In this document: positions 39,201-51,185 of the stretch, one piece after another
Layout of the letters: each line of letters opens with the position of its first letter
Numbering within the stretch: position 1 is the first letter of the stretch
Assembly: GCF_035083965.1 (NCBI RefSeq)
Contig: NC_089723.1
Span: forward strand, 18,813,489 to 18,877,488
Length of the DNA: 64,000 bases
Source: Branchiostoma lanceolatum
Taxonomy: Eukaryota; Chordata; Leptocardii; Amphioxiformes; Branchiostomatidae
Direction of reading: 5' to 3'
Program-made: the position numbers and the translations under genes
Notes under the pieces: model-generated
Databases searched by the model: none
The model's input: the letters and a program-made list of their open reading frames with translations, nothing else
Told to the model about the DNA's origin: nothing

Positions 39201-42055
39201 GCGAAACGGACTATGTGTGACGTACCAAGTTCTTGATTCAACTGAAGTGGAGCCTGTCAAAACATCCTCGGTTGGCGATGGTAACGGGGAGTTGGAGCAT
39301 GGCAAACAAGCGGGACCATCCACTGTGTTCTGGGGAGGGTATGCTGCGGTAAAACTAGAAAACCGAAAGACTCAAATAAGATGACGCGTTTTAGTTTTAT
39401 CACGGGGAAAAGACCTTATCCGAAAGCTTATCTTCGAAAATTGTGAATAGATCTTAGCCCGGGACTACGTATGTGCACATTCAAATCCTTTGCATAAATT
39501 ACTGAATCTCCCCTCTATCAGCCAACCGCCTTGTTTGAGCATACCCATATCTACCGCTGTTGTACCTGTACAGTGAATTGGGATATTAACCAGGAGTAAT
39601 GTAACATTCAAGATGTCGGAACAAGATTGTCCATTATGGTAAGTGTGACCTCATGTAACAGATATCCAAACTACGGCTAGTATTGGTGCTGTTTTGTTGT
39701 AGGCACGTCCTGAAGTACGGATTGTAGCAGGTGCATACAAAGAATCCATAATTCTTGGGTCTAGTGTTGTAACAGTGAATAGATAGTCCTCTTAAGTGGT
39801 TTGGTGTGATAAGAAACGACCCTTAATTAGAGAGAGAGGACTGCGTCTTGTGTTTTCAAGTCTTACACAGGATTAGAGGGCGGGGTCTTGCATGACTTCG
39901 GCGATCAAACAAGTTTGAACAGGACAACATTTTCTTCATAAACTTTGTCAAACAGTTTTCATTGGCTATTATAAGGCATGTTTGCCATTGCAATTAATTA
40001 AGTCCCAAGTCGTCGCTAGTAGGCTGATAGGTGCGTTACTTAGTACAAAGTCTGTCCATGTGTCATGTTGGCATGTTGGCATGTTCTCGGCCTGTATGGC
40101 ATATTTAGAACACTGTTTGTTGAAAGGCTCTGCTTAGCTACGCACGTTTGTTCGCCTCGTTTCACTGGCTTTCAAAACAGAGTTTTCAATCAGACGTCTT
40201 CGCGAACGATTTTGTTTTCTTTCTCATAAAATACATCTTCATGCTATCCAAATCTTCTTTAAACGTTGTACGAAGGTGTAAAAGAATAGCAAAATCATAA
40301 TGATAAAAATGAATATGTTGAATCACGGGGAAAGTAATTTGTGACATTAAGAAAACAGAAAGTCTCTAGAAGTGCTTGGTGATACGTGTCTATCTATATG
40401 GTACATTTCATGTCTTCAGTTGGACCTGGAGTTTTGCTACTGGACTTCTCGTTTGGCTCTACATTTAAACTATAACCCGAACAGGTGTGTCGATTGTACT
40501 AGTTACAACACAAAACCTTCCCATAAATACATGTAGTTGTAAAGGCGGCTGATGAACCCACAGCTGAACACACACACCTTTATCGACTACGCCGAGGAAC
40601 TACTCAACTTTCAAAAAAAGAATGTTGGGGTTTTGATAAATCAAAGGGACCACAATCCTGGCTCACTGAGAACACAAGGAACGCTAAGTAAGGCTTAAGT
40701 CATGTTTTAAGACGTGCATTAGGGTACGTTTGTTTCTTGCCGAATGACAAAGCTCCAGTGATCCCCCTTTAATTACCTGTCACGTGGTGTTGTCGCCCGG
40801 TTTTTGTTCCAAGGAGACGGTCTTTAGTATCGATAAGCCTATAAACAACATAGATATACACTTGTCAACCTGTGACATCTCTATATGGTCAAAGTTTAAT
40901 TATAACTCTGATATGGAAAATATCATATATGTATTGAATTCTAATCGTAATCATGTATCTATAAGTGGAAGGTTATACGTGTACAAGTTAAGTAGAAGAG
41001 ACGGGAGCTAGCTTTTAGTCATTTTATACCGTGCAAAAATTGTCAGCCAACTCTCTTTTTTCAGTCTTGAACAACACCTTGTAACGTTAGTCTGATGACA
41101 CTTCGATTAATTTTCCATGTGTAGAAATGCGTTTACCAGTTAAGTGAGTACCACTTTGTGCGGCACTCTGTGTGGGTTAGCCTGAATTCAATCAAGCCTC
41201 CTGTGACTGCTCGCCGCCCTGTAACCGCCTCGCAACCCACCGGGAGGGGAGAGAAACCCCCGGACAGCTGGAGTTTGCGTTATGCAGACTATGTGTGGGG
41301 CGGTCAGCTATTACTTGAGTAATCCACCTGACATGCCCACAGTAACCATGAGTGATTATCAGTTAACAACGCCTTCAAATGTCGTCAGATGTTTGTCTTC
41401 ATGCTGGAGTATGTTGACTGTGAAATTAATGCGGGCATATTTCTGTTTCATAGCCGGTCGCTATGGCGGCCATAGACAAGCTAGCAAACGCCGTAAAATC
41501 CGTCTGGTTGAACTTTAACAAAACGTTCGGGTATTATTGTTGATACATTGTTGCAATTCGTAATGATATCATTATCACCAACATCACTGAAATGGCTTTT
41601 TAAACGGTAGATGACTAAGTCAGTACCCAACATTCAGTTGTTGAAAAAATGTTTCAATCTATACGTCAGTCCTGTATTGAACGATTTCTCTGCACCTCAG
41701 ATATTGTTTTATACTACAGAATTCCCGCTAGCGTTTGTTCTCCGTATCTTAGGGACGCCTGTCTTGATAATTGAGGTCGACATACCAGCGGCCCGTTGCT
41801 ATTGACGTCTTGACGATGTTACCGGCAAAGACCATAAATTAAGCTCGTTTGATCCAATAAACCAGCGATAGGCAAATATTGGTCTAATGTTGGCTCACTG
41901 TGTGGCCTTTGAACTAGGTTAGTTAGTGTTGTATATGGCGGATTTATATCAACACTTCGTATATCAATGCGGTAGATTGCTCAGTGGTGGTCAATTTGCC
42001 CCAAAGCAGGCTCTTAATACATTCGCCGAGAAGGTTATGTTTTCGTCAGCGTTCG

Positions 42056-42082
42056 TGTGTGTGTGTGTGTGTGAGTGTGTGA
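42056..42082. repeat. (GT)n microsatellite
   Basis: GT-rich dinucleotide run. It creates the VCVCVC stretch in an overlapping 135-codon frame that is therefore not trusted. Confidence 0.9.
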
Positions 42083-42920
42083 ACACGATACTCGAAAATG
42101 CCTGGATGGATTGTCTTGATACTTCGTACGTGGGTAGGTCTTTATTAGACCTCAAAAAGATTTTGGGTTCCCTAGCGGCTTGCTCTGGTACTGCAGCGGA
42201 ACTTCCAGGTTTGACTGTTACGACTGTTATAGCAGGATGGCTGTTTATATATACTTCCTCTTTCATGATTTTAGTACACTTGACCCACGAAGACTGTGAC
42301 AACACTGGAGAACCAGTGGAAAATGGTGAATAGATCATATATCATACAAATCATATACAAATCCAGGGCCACGATGAAAATGTTACCATATTTCTGTTGT
42401 GACCCAGTCCAAGTTGTCATAGTGTCACATCCTGCTCGCCTCATTCGTAAGTCGTATTTTCTATAAATACTGAGATTTTTATGTCCTGTGGTATTTATCA
42501 TGAGAGCCAATGTACAACATCCTGTACGACCCATATAATGCAAGTGTCAGGAATTGCCAGTACTCTGAAAGAGAACGTTATGCTGTCGGAGTGTTTCTGG
42601 AGGCGAGAATTCCTCCCGACGCTGCCTGTAACCAAGGGCGGCACCAGACTTGTGCCATTACATCACCGACAGTTGGCATAATGCGTTGTATTTACTTTGG
42701 AGTAGATGTATTTATTCAATGTTTTTTCTCTGTTTTAGATGTTTTAACAGCCCCCTTCTTTTATTCGCTACCTTTTTCTGTAGAAGACAAGTTTGTACAA
42801 AGAAAAGAGGTGTAGATTGGTCTGTGGAACAGAAAGAGAGGACACGACATCATACTGTTTTCTTCTGTTTTATTCTTTGAACGATTATAAACGGTTTGAT
42901 ACTGTTTTCTTGCTGTAGGA

Positions 42921-45900
42921 ATGGCTGGACAAGTTGCCGGGCCGTACTTCGCACCTGTCAAAGGAAAGGGTACTGAGAATTCCGAGGAGGGCGCAGAGAA
43001 ACAGGACACGATGGAGCTAGGAACCAGCCGGAACATGGGGCACAACCTGCTACAGTATATCCTGAACGCCGACCCGGCCTCCAGCGACGAGCTCAGGACA
43101 ACCACCAGTATAAACGAATCAGAATTCGGTATTGGGAGACTCTCGGCGAGCCCTGTCCTTGGGTCAACAGAAGAAGTCCGGCGGCCTTCCAGACTGTATC
43201 ATCCGATCACTCATGTCCGACCAGACTACGTGGAACGGCGGTGTCACCTGAAAAACTGCAACAACAACCGCGTGTATGACAAACACAGCCCTTCGTCTAA
43301 AAGTTGCTGTCACACGGTAAGGAAGACGCCACCGGTCCTCCGGCACACGTGTAAGTCGCGTTTTAGTCCCAAAGGGAGGAAGTCAAGCCCTTCCCCACAT
43401 TACATCGAAACGACAGGGGCTGGACATGGAGGTCCTGTCGGAAACGGATGGCACTATCAATATCACGACATGGACAGCTTTGAAGATTCGGGAATCGAAC
43501 AAAGTTTAGATCTACCCGATCCAAGCAACGAGAGTCAAGAATCTTCACCACGTGACTCCAAAGACTCCCGATTGGCCGACACTGTCAGACAAGACCGTTA
43601 CCATAACGACGACTCCAGTCCTACAGACGACAGACACGGCGGAGGTCGTAAGAAGGTCTCAGCTGATGGGAGCAGTCCGGACCAGAGGTCTTGTGAGACC
43701 AGGACAACGTTCTGTAGCAGCGGCATGAGTCTGTACAGCGACCGAAATGCGGAGCTCGCACAGGGACGCGCTGTTCTTCACACATACAGGTACGTACTAA
43801 GTTTTATAACATCATAACATCATTCACTTCGTCTATAGCTGTAGGTGCTCCCCTGCCATAGGTTTCAATACGTACAATATATACAGATGTCACACAATAA
43901 ACATGATAACGTCAATCATACATAGATATGGAGACAACGCTTAGATCCAAGCATGGATTATTCGAATCTTTAGTTTTCAGAATGTACCGGTAACGTTACT
44001 GGAACCCCACAGAGAGAAGTGTTTTATAAGCTTTGCGGTGGCATATTGTAAAATGTACAAATATACTTTAACTGACATACGGCTTACCGTATCTTTTACT
44101 TACTTAGGAGAAAGTCCTCAGCTGATCTGGCTCAGGATTTACTCAAGTACCAAGGGAAACATAAGATGCTGAAATACAACGGTAAGACCTTAAGATTTTT
44201 CTCCTATATAAAACTTATCTGAGTTGTCAGTAATGATAATTCTCTCCGTACGTATACTGTGTAGCTGTTTGCCATAGCCATAAAAAAGGGATTGATGTTA
44301 TAAATCATTCAAAGAAAAGCTGAACGTGATGAGAAGGGTCGAAACGCTGACAACGCCTGATTCCCATTGTGCTGGTTTGACAATGTCACCATCGCGAATG
44401 CGGAACTTTGACTGGCTGTCAGTCATGACTGTTGTTCACCTGTCCTCTGTGGCATTCTTGCTTTATCTTGTTTGAAGGGAAGAAGGATTTCATTCATCAC
44501 AACTCTGCCACTAAATGATCCATTGTTTGTTCCCCCGTGTATCCCGTCCATGTAATATTTAACGCAGCGCACAATGCACTCTGCGTAAGCAATATTTTCA
44601 TTGACTGGTTCCTATTGAAGTACGGATTACTGACTGTAATAGGTGTTGAAACGTTATACAGACGTGTCTATGAAGAGAGACTACCAAACAGATCGCCTGT
44701 CATTCCTGTTACGTTGTTGGGATGTCTCCGTAACGCCCAAATGTCACTCTTAATTGTTTGTCACCTCCGCAGGTGAACACACTGAGACGAAGCTACTGAA
44801 GCGCCCCCACACGGCACCGCCGACCACTGCAGGCCAGACTGCGGAGTACATGCTCCAGCAGGCCTTTTTTAGGCTGGAACATGCAGACATCAAGCGAAGG
44901 AACGCCGAGATCATCAAGATGCAGGTACGTTTCATTAATTTGTGTTCCTGCGAAAAAATGAAATGACCAAAAGCATTTTGATGGTTCTTACGAAATGCCG
45001 ATCGTGTTCTTCTCATGAATTTGACTTGGTCTATGTTTAGTATGAATGTTACTGCACCTTTTAACAACATCTTAAACGCATGCGAAAGCTATGCGCGATG
45101 AGCTTTCTTTTAGTTTCTGTTTGGCAATGCGGTGATGATAGCTTTGTACGTAGAGTTTAAAGCTGCAAAAAGACCATTTGCATCTTACGAATGACCTGTC
45201 ACGAGTCAACTGGCACGTAACTTAACTATAAAGATGTCATCTGAGCTTTAAGCGTGTGAACCCATTGGCATCACTGTTGTGTAGTGTATAATGATAGTAT
45301 TACTAGGAAGTCCTATTTAACGGCTAATTTTGTACCGTTCACCTGCAGCAAGAACACACGCGGCACCACCAGAGACTCAAACACCTGTTCGACATGGAGT
45401 GGCAGCAGCATCAGATGAGAAACATGCACCTGTACGCACGTGAACACGGCAACAGCGACGGAAGCTACCACGACCTCAGCAACATGCACCACTTCAACCG
45501 GAAGTGTTGTCATGGCAACGGGGATCACCATGGAGACGAGACGGAGGGCAGAGCTAAAACCGCGCCGCCAGGTGGGAACCAAAAAGGTACAAAATCATTC
45601 TTTAAGTTACAATTTGAATTCGTACTAGCTTTGGTCACTATTGAAAAGGCACTGTTGATGTTGCGTCCATGTATTGACTATCTTTTGTGTTTTGTCTTTT
45701 CATTAGATGCTCGTTCCAAGTCACAGAAGCCATCTGTGTCTTTTCCATCTACGAAACCGTTTCTAATGCCCTACAGACAAACAAAACTGACGGGTACCTT
45801 GGTGCAAAATCATAGAGAAGAAAGAAACTATTGTAACGGGCACAAAAACGTCGTCCGAAGCACATCAAGAACTCATCGCAAAGAGAGTATGGACAGAATG

Positions 45901-46008
45901 AAGGACAGACAAAGACAAGACACTGATAGTGAACTTCTCAAGCAGGAAAATAGAAGGAAAGCAGAAGTGTGGAGCACGAGAATGAAATGGGAACCAGTAA
46001 AACTGTAG
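42921..46008 (+). CDS. Unrecognised 544-aa disordered/coiled-coil protein, five coding exons
   Basis: Exons 42921-43789, 44108-44181, 44773-44924, 45349-45586 and 45707-46008 join in frame (phases 2, 1, 0, 1), with consistent GT-AG boundaries and stop TAG at 46006-46008. The ATG lies two bases inside an exon whose acceptor is at 42917-42918, so an upstream exon exists but was not found; coding could extend into it. Residues 1-290 are polar and apparently disordered. Residues 337 to about 400 (AEYMLQQAFFRLEHADIKRR, then KMQ joined to QEHTRHHQRLKHLF) look like a charged helix or coiled coil, followed by a His-rich stretch. The C-terminal 80 residues are basic. KRPHTAPP at 324-331 recalls RPxTAP-like segments of some ciliary proteins, a weak hint only. 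I do not recognise the family. The splice-consistent frame and codon use support a real gene. Confidence 0.75.
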
Positions 46009-47279
46009 GCTCCCCGGACACTGTTAGTCAATCGTTGTCGTACCGAAGGATCCCAATAGGGGGCGTTTGTAGAGCGATCACTCAATACTGCCCAAGCATA
46101 AAGGTGATCCCGGGTTGTCAAACTGATATACGTGCAACGGAAGAATCATGTCAAACATTTTAGTGAAGAATGACGACAGAAAACGAGGACGAGAAATGAA
46201 AATCGAAAACCATGAACAGTTAACGTTGGTTTAAGAAACAATCCAACCCGACATTTTCTAACATGTATGACGGTATTCCCACACCCATGCGGCCCTTCCT
46301 GGTACGTCATTGCGCATACACTGCTACAGTTAGGTTAGGTCATCTCTGTGTGTCTATGCTTCAACATTTTATCAAGGTTTAACTTCATGTGGACAAGAGT
46401 AGCATTCAGACATAGATTTAGAACCACCATAAAGATCATTGTAACAGGCGCTGACACCACTTTCATGTACATACAAGGAACACAGAGAACGTTGAAAAGT
46501 ACATGTGCTCTTATTTGTTACGGGCCATTAGAATCTACTGCTGAACATCAGGCCACTGAAAGTGAAATGAGCTGTTGCTAAGACTAGGGGCCGTAAGTCC
46601 GTAAAACGGCATCTTATTGCCAAGGGAGGGGCCGTGCAAGACCACACCCTTGACGACACATGTACAGCTGCTGTAAAATTGTAAATGTATTACGCTTTAA
46701 AAGCTTTCGTGAGGATGTTATTCTAGCAAGACAGGCATGACGTAGTTCTAAGTTGTGTTGATATTAAATGAATTCACACCAGTTTTACTCATCTGCCGAG
46801 TCTCTATTGCGCAGTGACCGATTTATCAAGGCACCCTTTGCATATAACTAACAGCGAGAAACGAAACTATGAAAATAACAAAGACATCGCAGAAGTCATC
46901 TTTATTTTGACATTACATATGAATGTGTGAAAGTTGACCGACAAATTCCATTTGTCGATACAGGAGTATCATATATATACATAAGCTTAGACAACATAAC
47001 TTAGAATAAATATATCAAATATTTTCGGCTAAAACAAGCAAAACTTGACTTCTCAATATAAAACTGACTGGAATACGATACAATCACCGAACGTTATTGC
47101 TCATATAAAGTAAAAGACACATACCAACGTAACATTTTCTATAAACAAGAATCCTAGTGATGTGTAACCCAGTGTTGTCTAGTAGCTGTGCTAAAAAGAC
47201 CTCTCTACTAGAACTCTATTTGTACATTCTATAAATACAACGTCCAAAAAGCGTCCTCAAAAGTATCTCAAGGATCATC

Positions 47280-49148
47280 CTATCCGCATCTTCTGTTCCG
47301 GCGGAAGTGAATATGTTGTTGCTGGTACTGTGGGTTAACGAAGTGAGTAGGTGTTGTCTTCTTCATGATTTGAGTCAGGGCTAGCGATAGCACCTTCATT
47401 GGCAGTTCTACGGTACACCGTGCGATAGTCTCTTCGGAAGTTAACCTCATTTTCGGAAACCAGTTAGTTATCGATCTGTAAACAACTACCAGGAACATAC
47501 AGATTACAGGCAGGATCGCATATAGGACGAGAACACCTAGCAAATATACTAACATCCCAATAATAGCAGGGAGGAAATAGTTCTGGATAAGCTTGTTTGA
47601 TACTTCGGAGGGGAATGCGATGGAAATACATAGGAGAATCACCGCGGATATTACAAGCATATAAGCACAACAAAACCCTATCTTAAGAGACAGGAACGCC
47701 AAGTGGAAAAGGTTACAACATGGCTGCCAAACTATGAGGGTAATGATACTGTTGAAGTTGTTTCTCAGAAGACCAGTCCAGCGTTGTGAGCCACCAAGGC
47801 AGAAAACAGTTTGTTGACGAGGTGGTTCAGTTGTTGTAGCTTCGTAGTCATCCAAACCATCAGTAGATTCGGACCCGAGTGCGTCCTTGCGCTGTGAACT
47901 GGGTGTTGTAAAACCAGTTTCTTGACCCAAGGTTACGTTGATGGTAACGATAAGAACTGAATCCCCACCTCTTGAGACGTTGTCTGTCTTTTCTTGTGAA
48001 TGATGATGTTCTTCCACAGCATCTTCCATCGTTGAAAATTGAACTTCAGTGTTGTAGTCCATCCATTTCAGTCCGCCATTGTGCGATTCTCGCAGGTGAT
48101 TGGATGGCTCACTTCCACTTAGGACATGAGTCCCAACCACGTCCACCAATGAAATCGTGTACGGTGTATGATTGGCGCTGATGTCCTTCGTATCAGCCAA
48201 TGAGGAGAGTTCAGCTGCAGTGTTTGACGCTCGGTCATTGGTGGTGGCTAGGCCAGGAGTACTTGGCGAGTAGTGCTCTAGGTTGGCTCCAGATTGCCAA
48301 GACTGCTCAGCCTTGATGAAGGTTGCAAAAGCGATCGACAGCAAAACAACCTGGACATATAGATAAATGAATCTATTAGTGATGAAGATAATAAGATGAA
48401 ATGATATTGATAATGATAACAAAGATGAATATATAGACGGAGAAGATGGAAAACTAAGCCCGGCTATACCATAAATTGTATCTGGCCTAGCTCATTAGCC
48501 TGGGTGCCATCCGATTTCTACCGGGGCTCCTACAAATCTTTCAGGGTAGCAAGTGTAGGAACCCCGGTAGTGACCGGATGGTACTCAGGATACGAGCTAG
48601 TTCCCTTACACAAAAAGAAAGAACAGCGTAAAGTTTTGGAATTGAAAGAGTTATAAATCGGCTAAATAGACAGGATGATATGATGACCTTGGGTTCATGG
48701 TGAATACCTACGCCTACATGCACGTGATATTCTGATACCTGTTCCAGATAACAGAACCTGTAACACTGTCACATTCTGGTTTTAGTGTCCTCTTTCCTGA
48801 ATAATGTTGTAGTTCTATGGCAATACTAGTGCTGATTCAGAACGTGTAGCCCTAAATATCCCGCAGAACCCATACCATTGCCGCAAATCTGCACTTACAA
48901 TGTCTTTGCTCAGATATCAACGTGTGAACGGTGGAAAAACGCCGTTTGTTGTAACGTTACAGCCCACGTTTACGCACAGTAAACCAGCACTATTTCATGG
49001 CTTACCTGAATTACAAGTATACATTGCATTTTGCATTCAGAGAAACCTCTCCTAACTACTGTCACGTACACGGAATACAGTACACGGCAGGCAGTGTAGA
49101 ATTCTACATGTACACACTTACCGGTAACAACTCCAGGAAGTTGGCCAT
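47280..49148 (-). CDS. Unrecognised secretory-pathway multi-pass membrane protein, 365 aa, two coding exons
   Basis: Exon 1 is 49148-49122 (nine codons, MANFLELLP, donor gtaagt) and exon 2 is 48350-47280 (acceptor tatgtccag), joined in phase 0. The join gives a signal peptide, MANFLELLP-VVLLSIAFATF, with likely cleavage after A23. Residues 24-195 form an S/T/E-rich, probably lumenal or extracellular region with N-glycosylation sequons at N69, N133 and N147. Hydrophobic segments lie at about 210-230, 232-255 and 266-300 (long enough for two helices). The tail of about 65 residues is basic and ends in RRNRRCG. No known family is recognised. The gene converges on the 42.9-46.0 kb gene, 1.27 kb away. 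Exon 2 alone would read upstream as an open frame without a proper signal peptide, which is why the spliced start is preferred. Confidence 0.75.
48487..48600. mobile_element. Foldback element in the membrane-protein gene intron
   Basis: Arms of about 48 bp: CTAGCTCATTAGCCTGGGTG...ACCGGGGCTCCTAC on the left and their imperfect complement GTAGGAACCCCGGTAG...ATACGAGCTAG on the right. It is non-coding and has no clear target duplication. Confidence 0.6.
49122..49148 (-). CDS. 27-nt first coding exon completing a signal peptide
   Basis: On the minus strand, caaggATGG starts nine codons that end at a consensus donor (CCG|gtaagtgtg). It is too short to stand out as an ORF. It is joined to exon 2 at 48350 across a 771-bp intron that contains a foldback repeat. 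The combined peptide has a short n-region, a hydrophobic core and an AxxxxKA|E type end, as expected for a signal peptide. Confidence 0.7.
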
Positions 49149-49231
49149 CCTTGCCTGTATGCTCGGTACTGTTAAACAGGTTGCAAATGTTGCAGAAAGA
49201 CCCGGCAGAAACAAGAGACCAGCTGGGCTAC

Positions 49232-49267
49232 AACTGATCGATCTGCTCGAACCGGCAGTTTTTATAA
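49232..49267 (-). promoter_or_regulatory. TATA-Inr core promoter of the 365-aa membrane protein gene
   Basis: The minus strand reads TTATAAAAAC starting at 49267 and TCAGTT at 49237-49232. From the first T of TATAAAA (49266) to the A of TCAGTT (49235) is 31 nt, the usual TATA-to-start distance. This predicts an 87-nt 5' UTR before the ATG at 49148. Confidence 0.55.
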
Positions 49268-49636
49268 GGCCCTCTGATGACAAATGACGTATGCATAATA
49301 TTTGGTATGGAGTGCACACTTGTCTGGTTGTTGTCCCGAAATGCGGGGCATGCAGGAAACACAATAATCTCGCCCTCGGGTTTCGACGCGGGTCAGCGTT
49401 CATTTGTACCTGTCGATCACCGTAACTCTTCAAATTGTAGCGGTTTAGAAAGAAAGTCTACTTCCGACGCTTTAACGCGTACGTTTGTTGAGCGTCGACG
49501 TATACAACCGACTTAGTGTTGTTCATGAATAAAAATCACGGCATACTATAACGTAGAAACCGTAAAATACGTGTTTCCATTGATTTTGTATCACAAAAAG
49601 AACTGAAGTTACGGTAGCAGCACCAGTAGGTTGCCA

Positions 49637-50062
49637 ATGGCAACGAGGTATGCCGCGTTAACAATAGAGGTCGGTTCATTGACGCAAGTGCAAAATAAAG
49701 GTCAAGAACTTGAGAACGCGCCTGCAGCACGGTTACCCCAAAGCTCTCTGTGCTCACCCGAATCTCGAGTGTTCTTTTTGAAAATAGAAGTTGTTTTTAA
49801 CGAGCTTAAAGTGTTTGAAGGGGCATTTCGGTTAAAGTTTGCGCAGTGCGGGCTCACCCCGGTGAAGTCCTTCACCCCCGTTTCCCCTTCCGCTGCGGAT
49901 ATCAGCCATTTATTTATAACCACAATTTCCTATTTATATCGGCTCATGTGGGATGTTGTTGGATCATGCAAATTAGGTGCCAGTGCGTCACAAGTTAAAC
50001 ATCTAGATTACATGTTTGATGTCATGCGTCGGAAGTTCTTAAGGGCTATTAGAACCAGTTAG
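49637..50062 (+). CDS. Doubtful 141-codon ORF, unrecognised
   Basis: An uninterrupted frame from ATG 49637 (MATRYAALTIEV) to a stop at 50060-50062. It shows no signal peptide and no known domain, and its composition is ordinary. It lies upstream of and divergent from the membrane protein gene. A frame of this length can occur by chance in 64 kb, and no splice or promoter context supports it. Confidence 0.12.
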   Translation: MATRYAALTIEVGSLTQVQNKGQELENAPAARLPQSSLCSPESRVFFLKIEVVFNELKVFEGAFRLKFAQCGLTPVKSFTPVSPSAADISHLFITTISYLYRLMWDVVGSCKLGASASQVKHLDYMFDVMRRKFLRAIRTS

Positions 50063-50492
50063 CTTCACACAAAGAATTTGTTCAATGGGTACGCAGGAAT
50101 TACCAAAATAAAGTAGTTGCAATTTAGTCGTTGTGGGCACCTGGACGATGGCAAAACATGAACACCCTACAAAAGGACTGTTATGTAAAACGTAGAAATG
50201 ACATATGCATTTCACACGACGTAATATTCTAGTAGTTAGTGCTGTGTATCTAAACTTATGTTCGGGTTCAGGTCCGGATTCAGGTCCGGTGTTAAGGCAG
50301 GTGGCACCGGCACTATTTCTAGTAGTGCACTTTTAAATTGTTTATATCCGCCTAGAGTGAAGAGTTAAAAGGTGCACTACTACTACTGAATTTACGGAAT
50401 TTACGGAAATTACTGAATGTGACAAAACACGCCACAGTTAAACACTGAGCCCGATTCTTACATCTGCTTGGAGATTGATATTTTTCAGGGCA

Positions 50493-51185
50493 ATCCACGC
50501 CTGACAAGTCAAACAAGTCTATTTCAGTAGTGACAAACATGTGACACACAGACACACCTACTTTGTACCAACAATATTCTACAAACGTCGATATGAATAG
50601 AGCACTATCGATACTAAATAAAAATCGCTGATAATCGCATATCCGTGCCGGAGGGCTTAGACCTGGGGTGAGTAACCGTGCACTAGCCACTACCAGGCCC
50701 TGCCCTATCGCTGGGAAAATAGTAGAAATCGGCCGAGGTAGTCCGCTATACAGGGTAGTCCGCTATACAGTGAAGCTCCATTATCGATGGACAGATAATC
50801 GGGGGATTACTAGTAATTTGATACCCTTTCTTCTAAGCGACTCCGCACAGACCTCCGTCCATCGATAATGGAGCTTCACTGTATAGCGGACTACCCTGTA
50901 TAGTGGACTACCCTGTATAGCGGACTACCCTCACGGTGTAGCGGACTACCTCGGCCGATTTCTACTATTTTTCCCAGCGATAGGGCGGGGCCTGGCAGTG
51001 GCTAGTGCACGGTTACTCACCCCAGGTCTAAGCCCTCCGGCACGGATATGCGATTATCAGCGATTTTTATTTTTATCGATAATGTTCTATTCATATCGGA
51101 TATTGTTGGTGCAAAGTAGGTGTGTCTGTGCGTCACATGTTTGTCACTACTGAAATAGACTTGTTTGACTTGTCAGGCGTCGGAT
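50493..51185. mobile_element. 693-bp palindromic foldback containing a TAGCC-type core
   Basis: Arms 50493 to about 50767 and about 50882 to 51185 are imperfect inverted copies over nearly their whole length, from outer TCAGGCGTxGGAT, through GTGTGTCTGTGCGTCACATG-like sequence and GGAAAATAGTAGAAATCGGC, to inner CTATACAGGGTAG. The inner arms carry 17-bp CTACCCTGTATAGCGGA units, two on the left and three or four on the right. No target duplication could be fixed at the outer ends. A TG(C)TTGGAGA end of another MITE family abuts the left side at 50464. Confidence 0.7.
50768..50881. mobile_element. Nested 114-bp TA-flanked MITE (pogo/Tigger-like ends)
   Basis: Inverted ends CAGTGAAGCTCCATTATCGA with TA on both sides (50766-50767 and 50882-50883), the hallmark of Tc1/mariner-superfamily insertion. 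It sits exactly at the dyad centre of the surrounding palindrome. Confidence 0.65.

Larger units (their letters stand above)
20461..42918. other. Gene-free stretch between SoxC and the 544-aa protein gene
   Basis: No supported gene. Besides the repeats listed separately, 23040-23130 has two about 45-bp direct repeats (CACCCCCTCACA), and 40073-40090 has a triple CATGTTGG. A noncoding first exon of the 42.9-kb gene should lie in the right part but could not be placed. Confidence 0.55.

Noticed and set aside
41926..42338. 135-codon (+) and 115-codon (-) overlapping ORFs
   Set aside because: They are kept open partly by a GT microsatellite; the plus frame begins at a non-ATG codon and neither has support.
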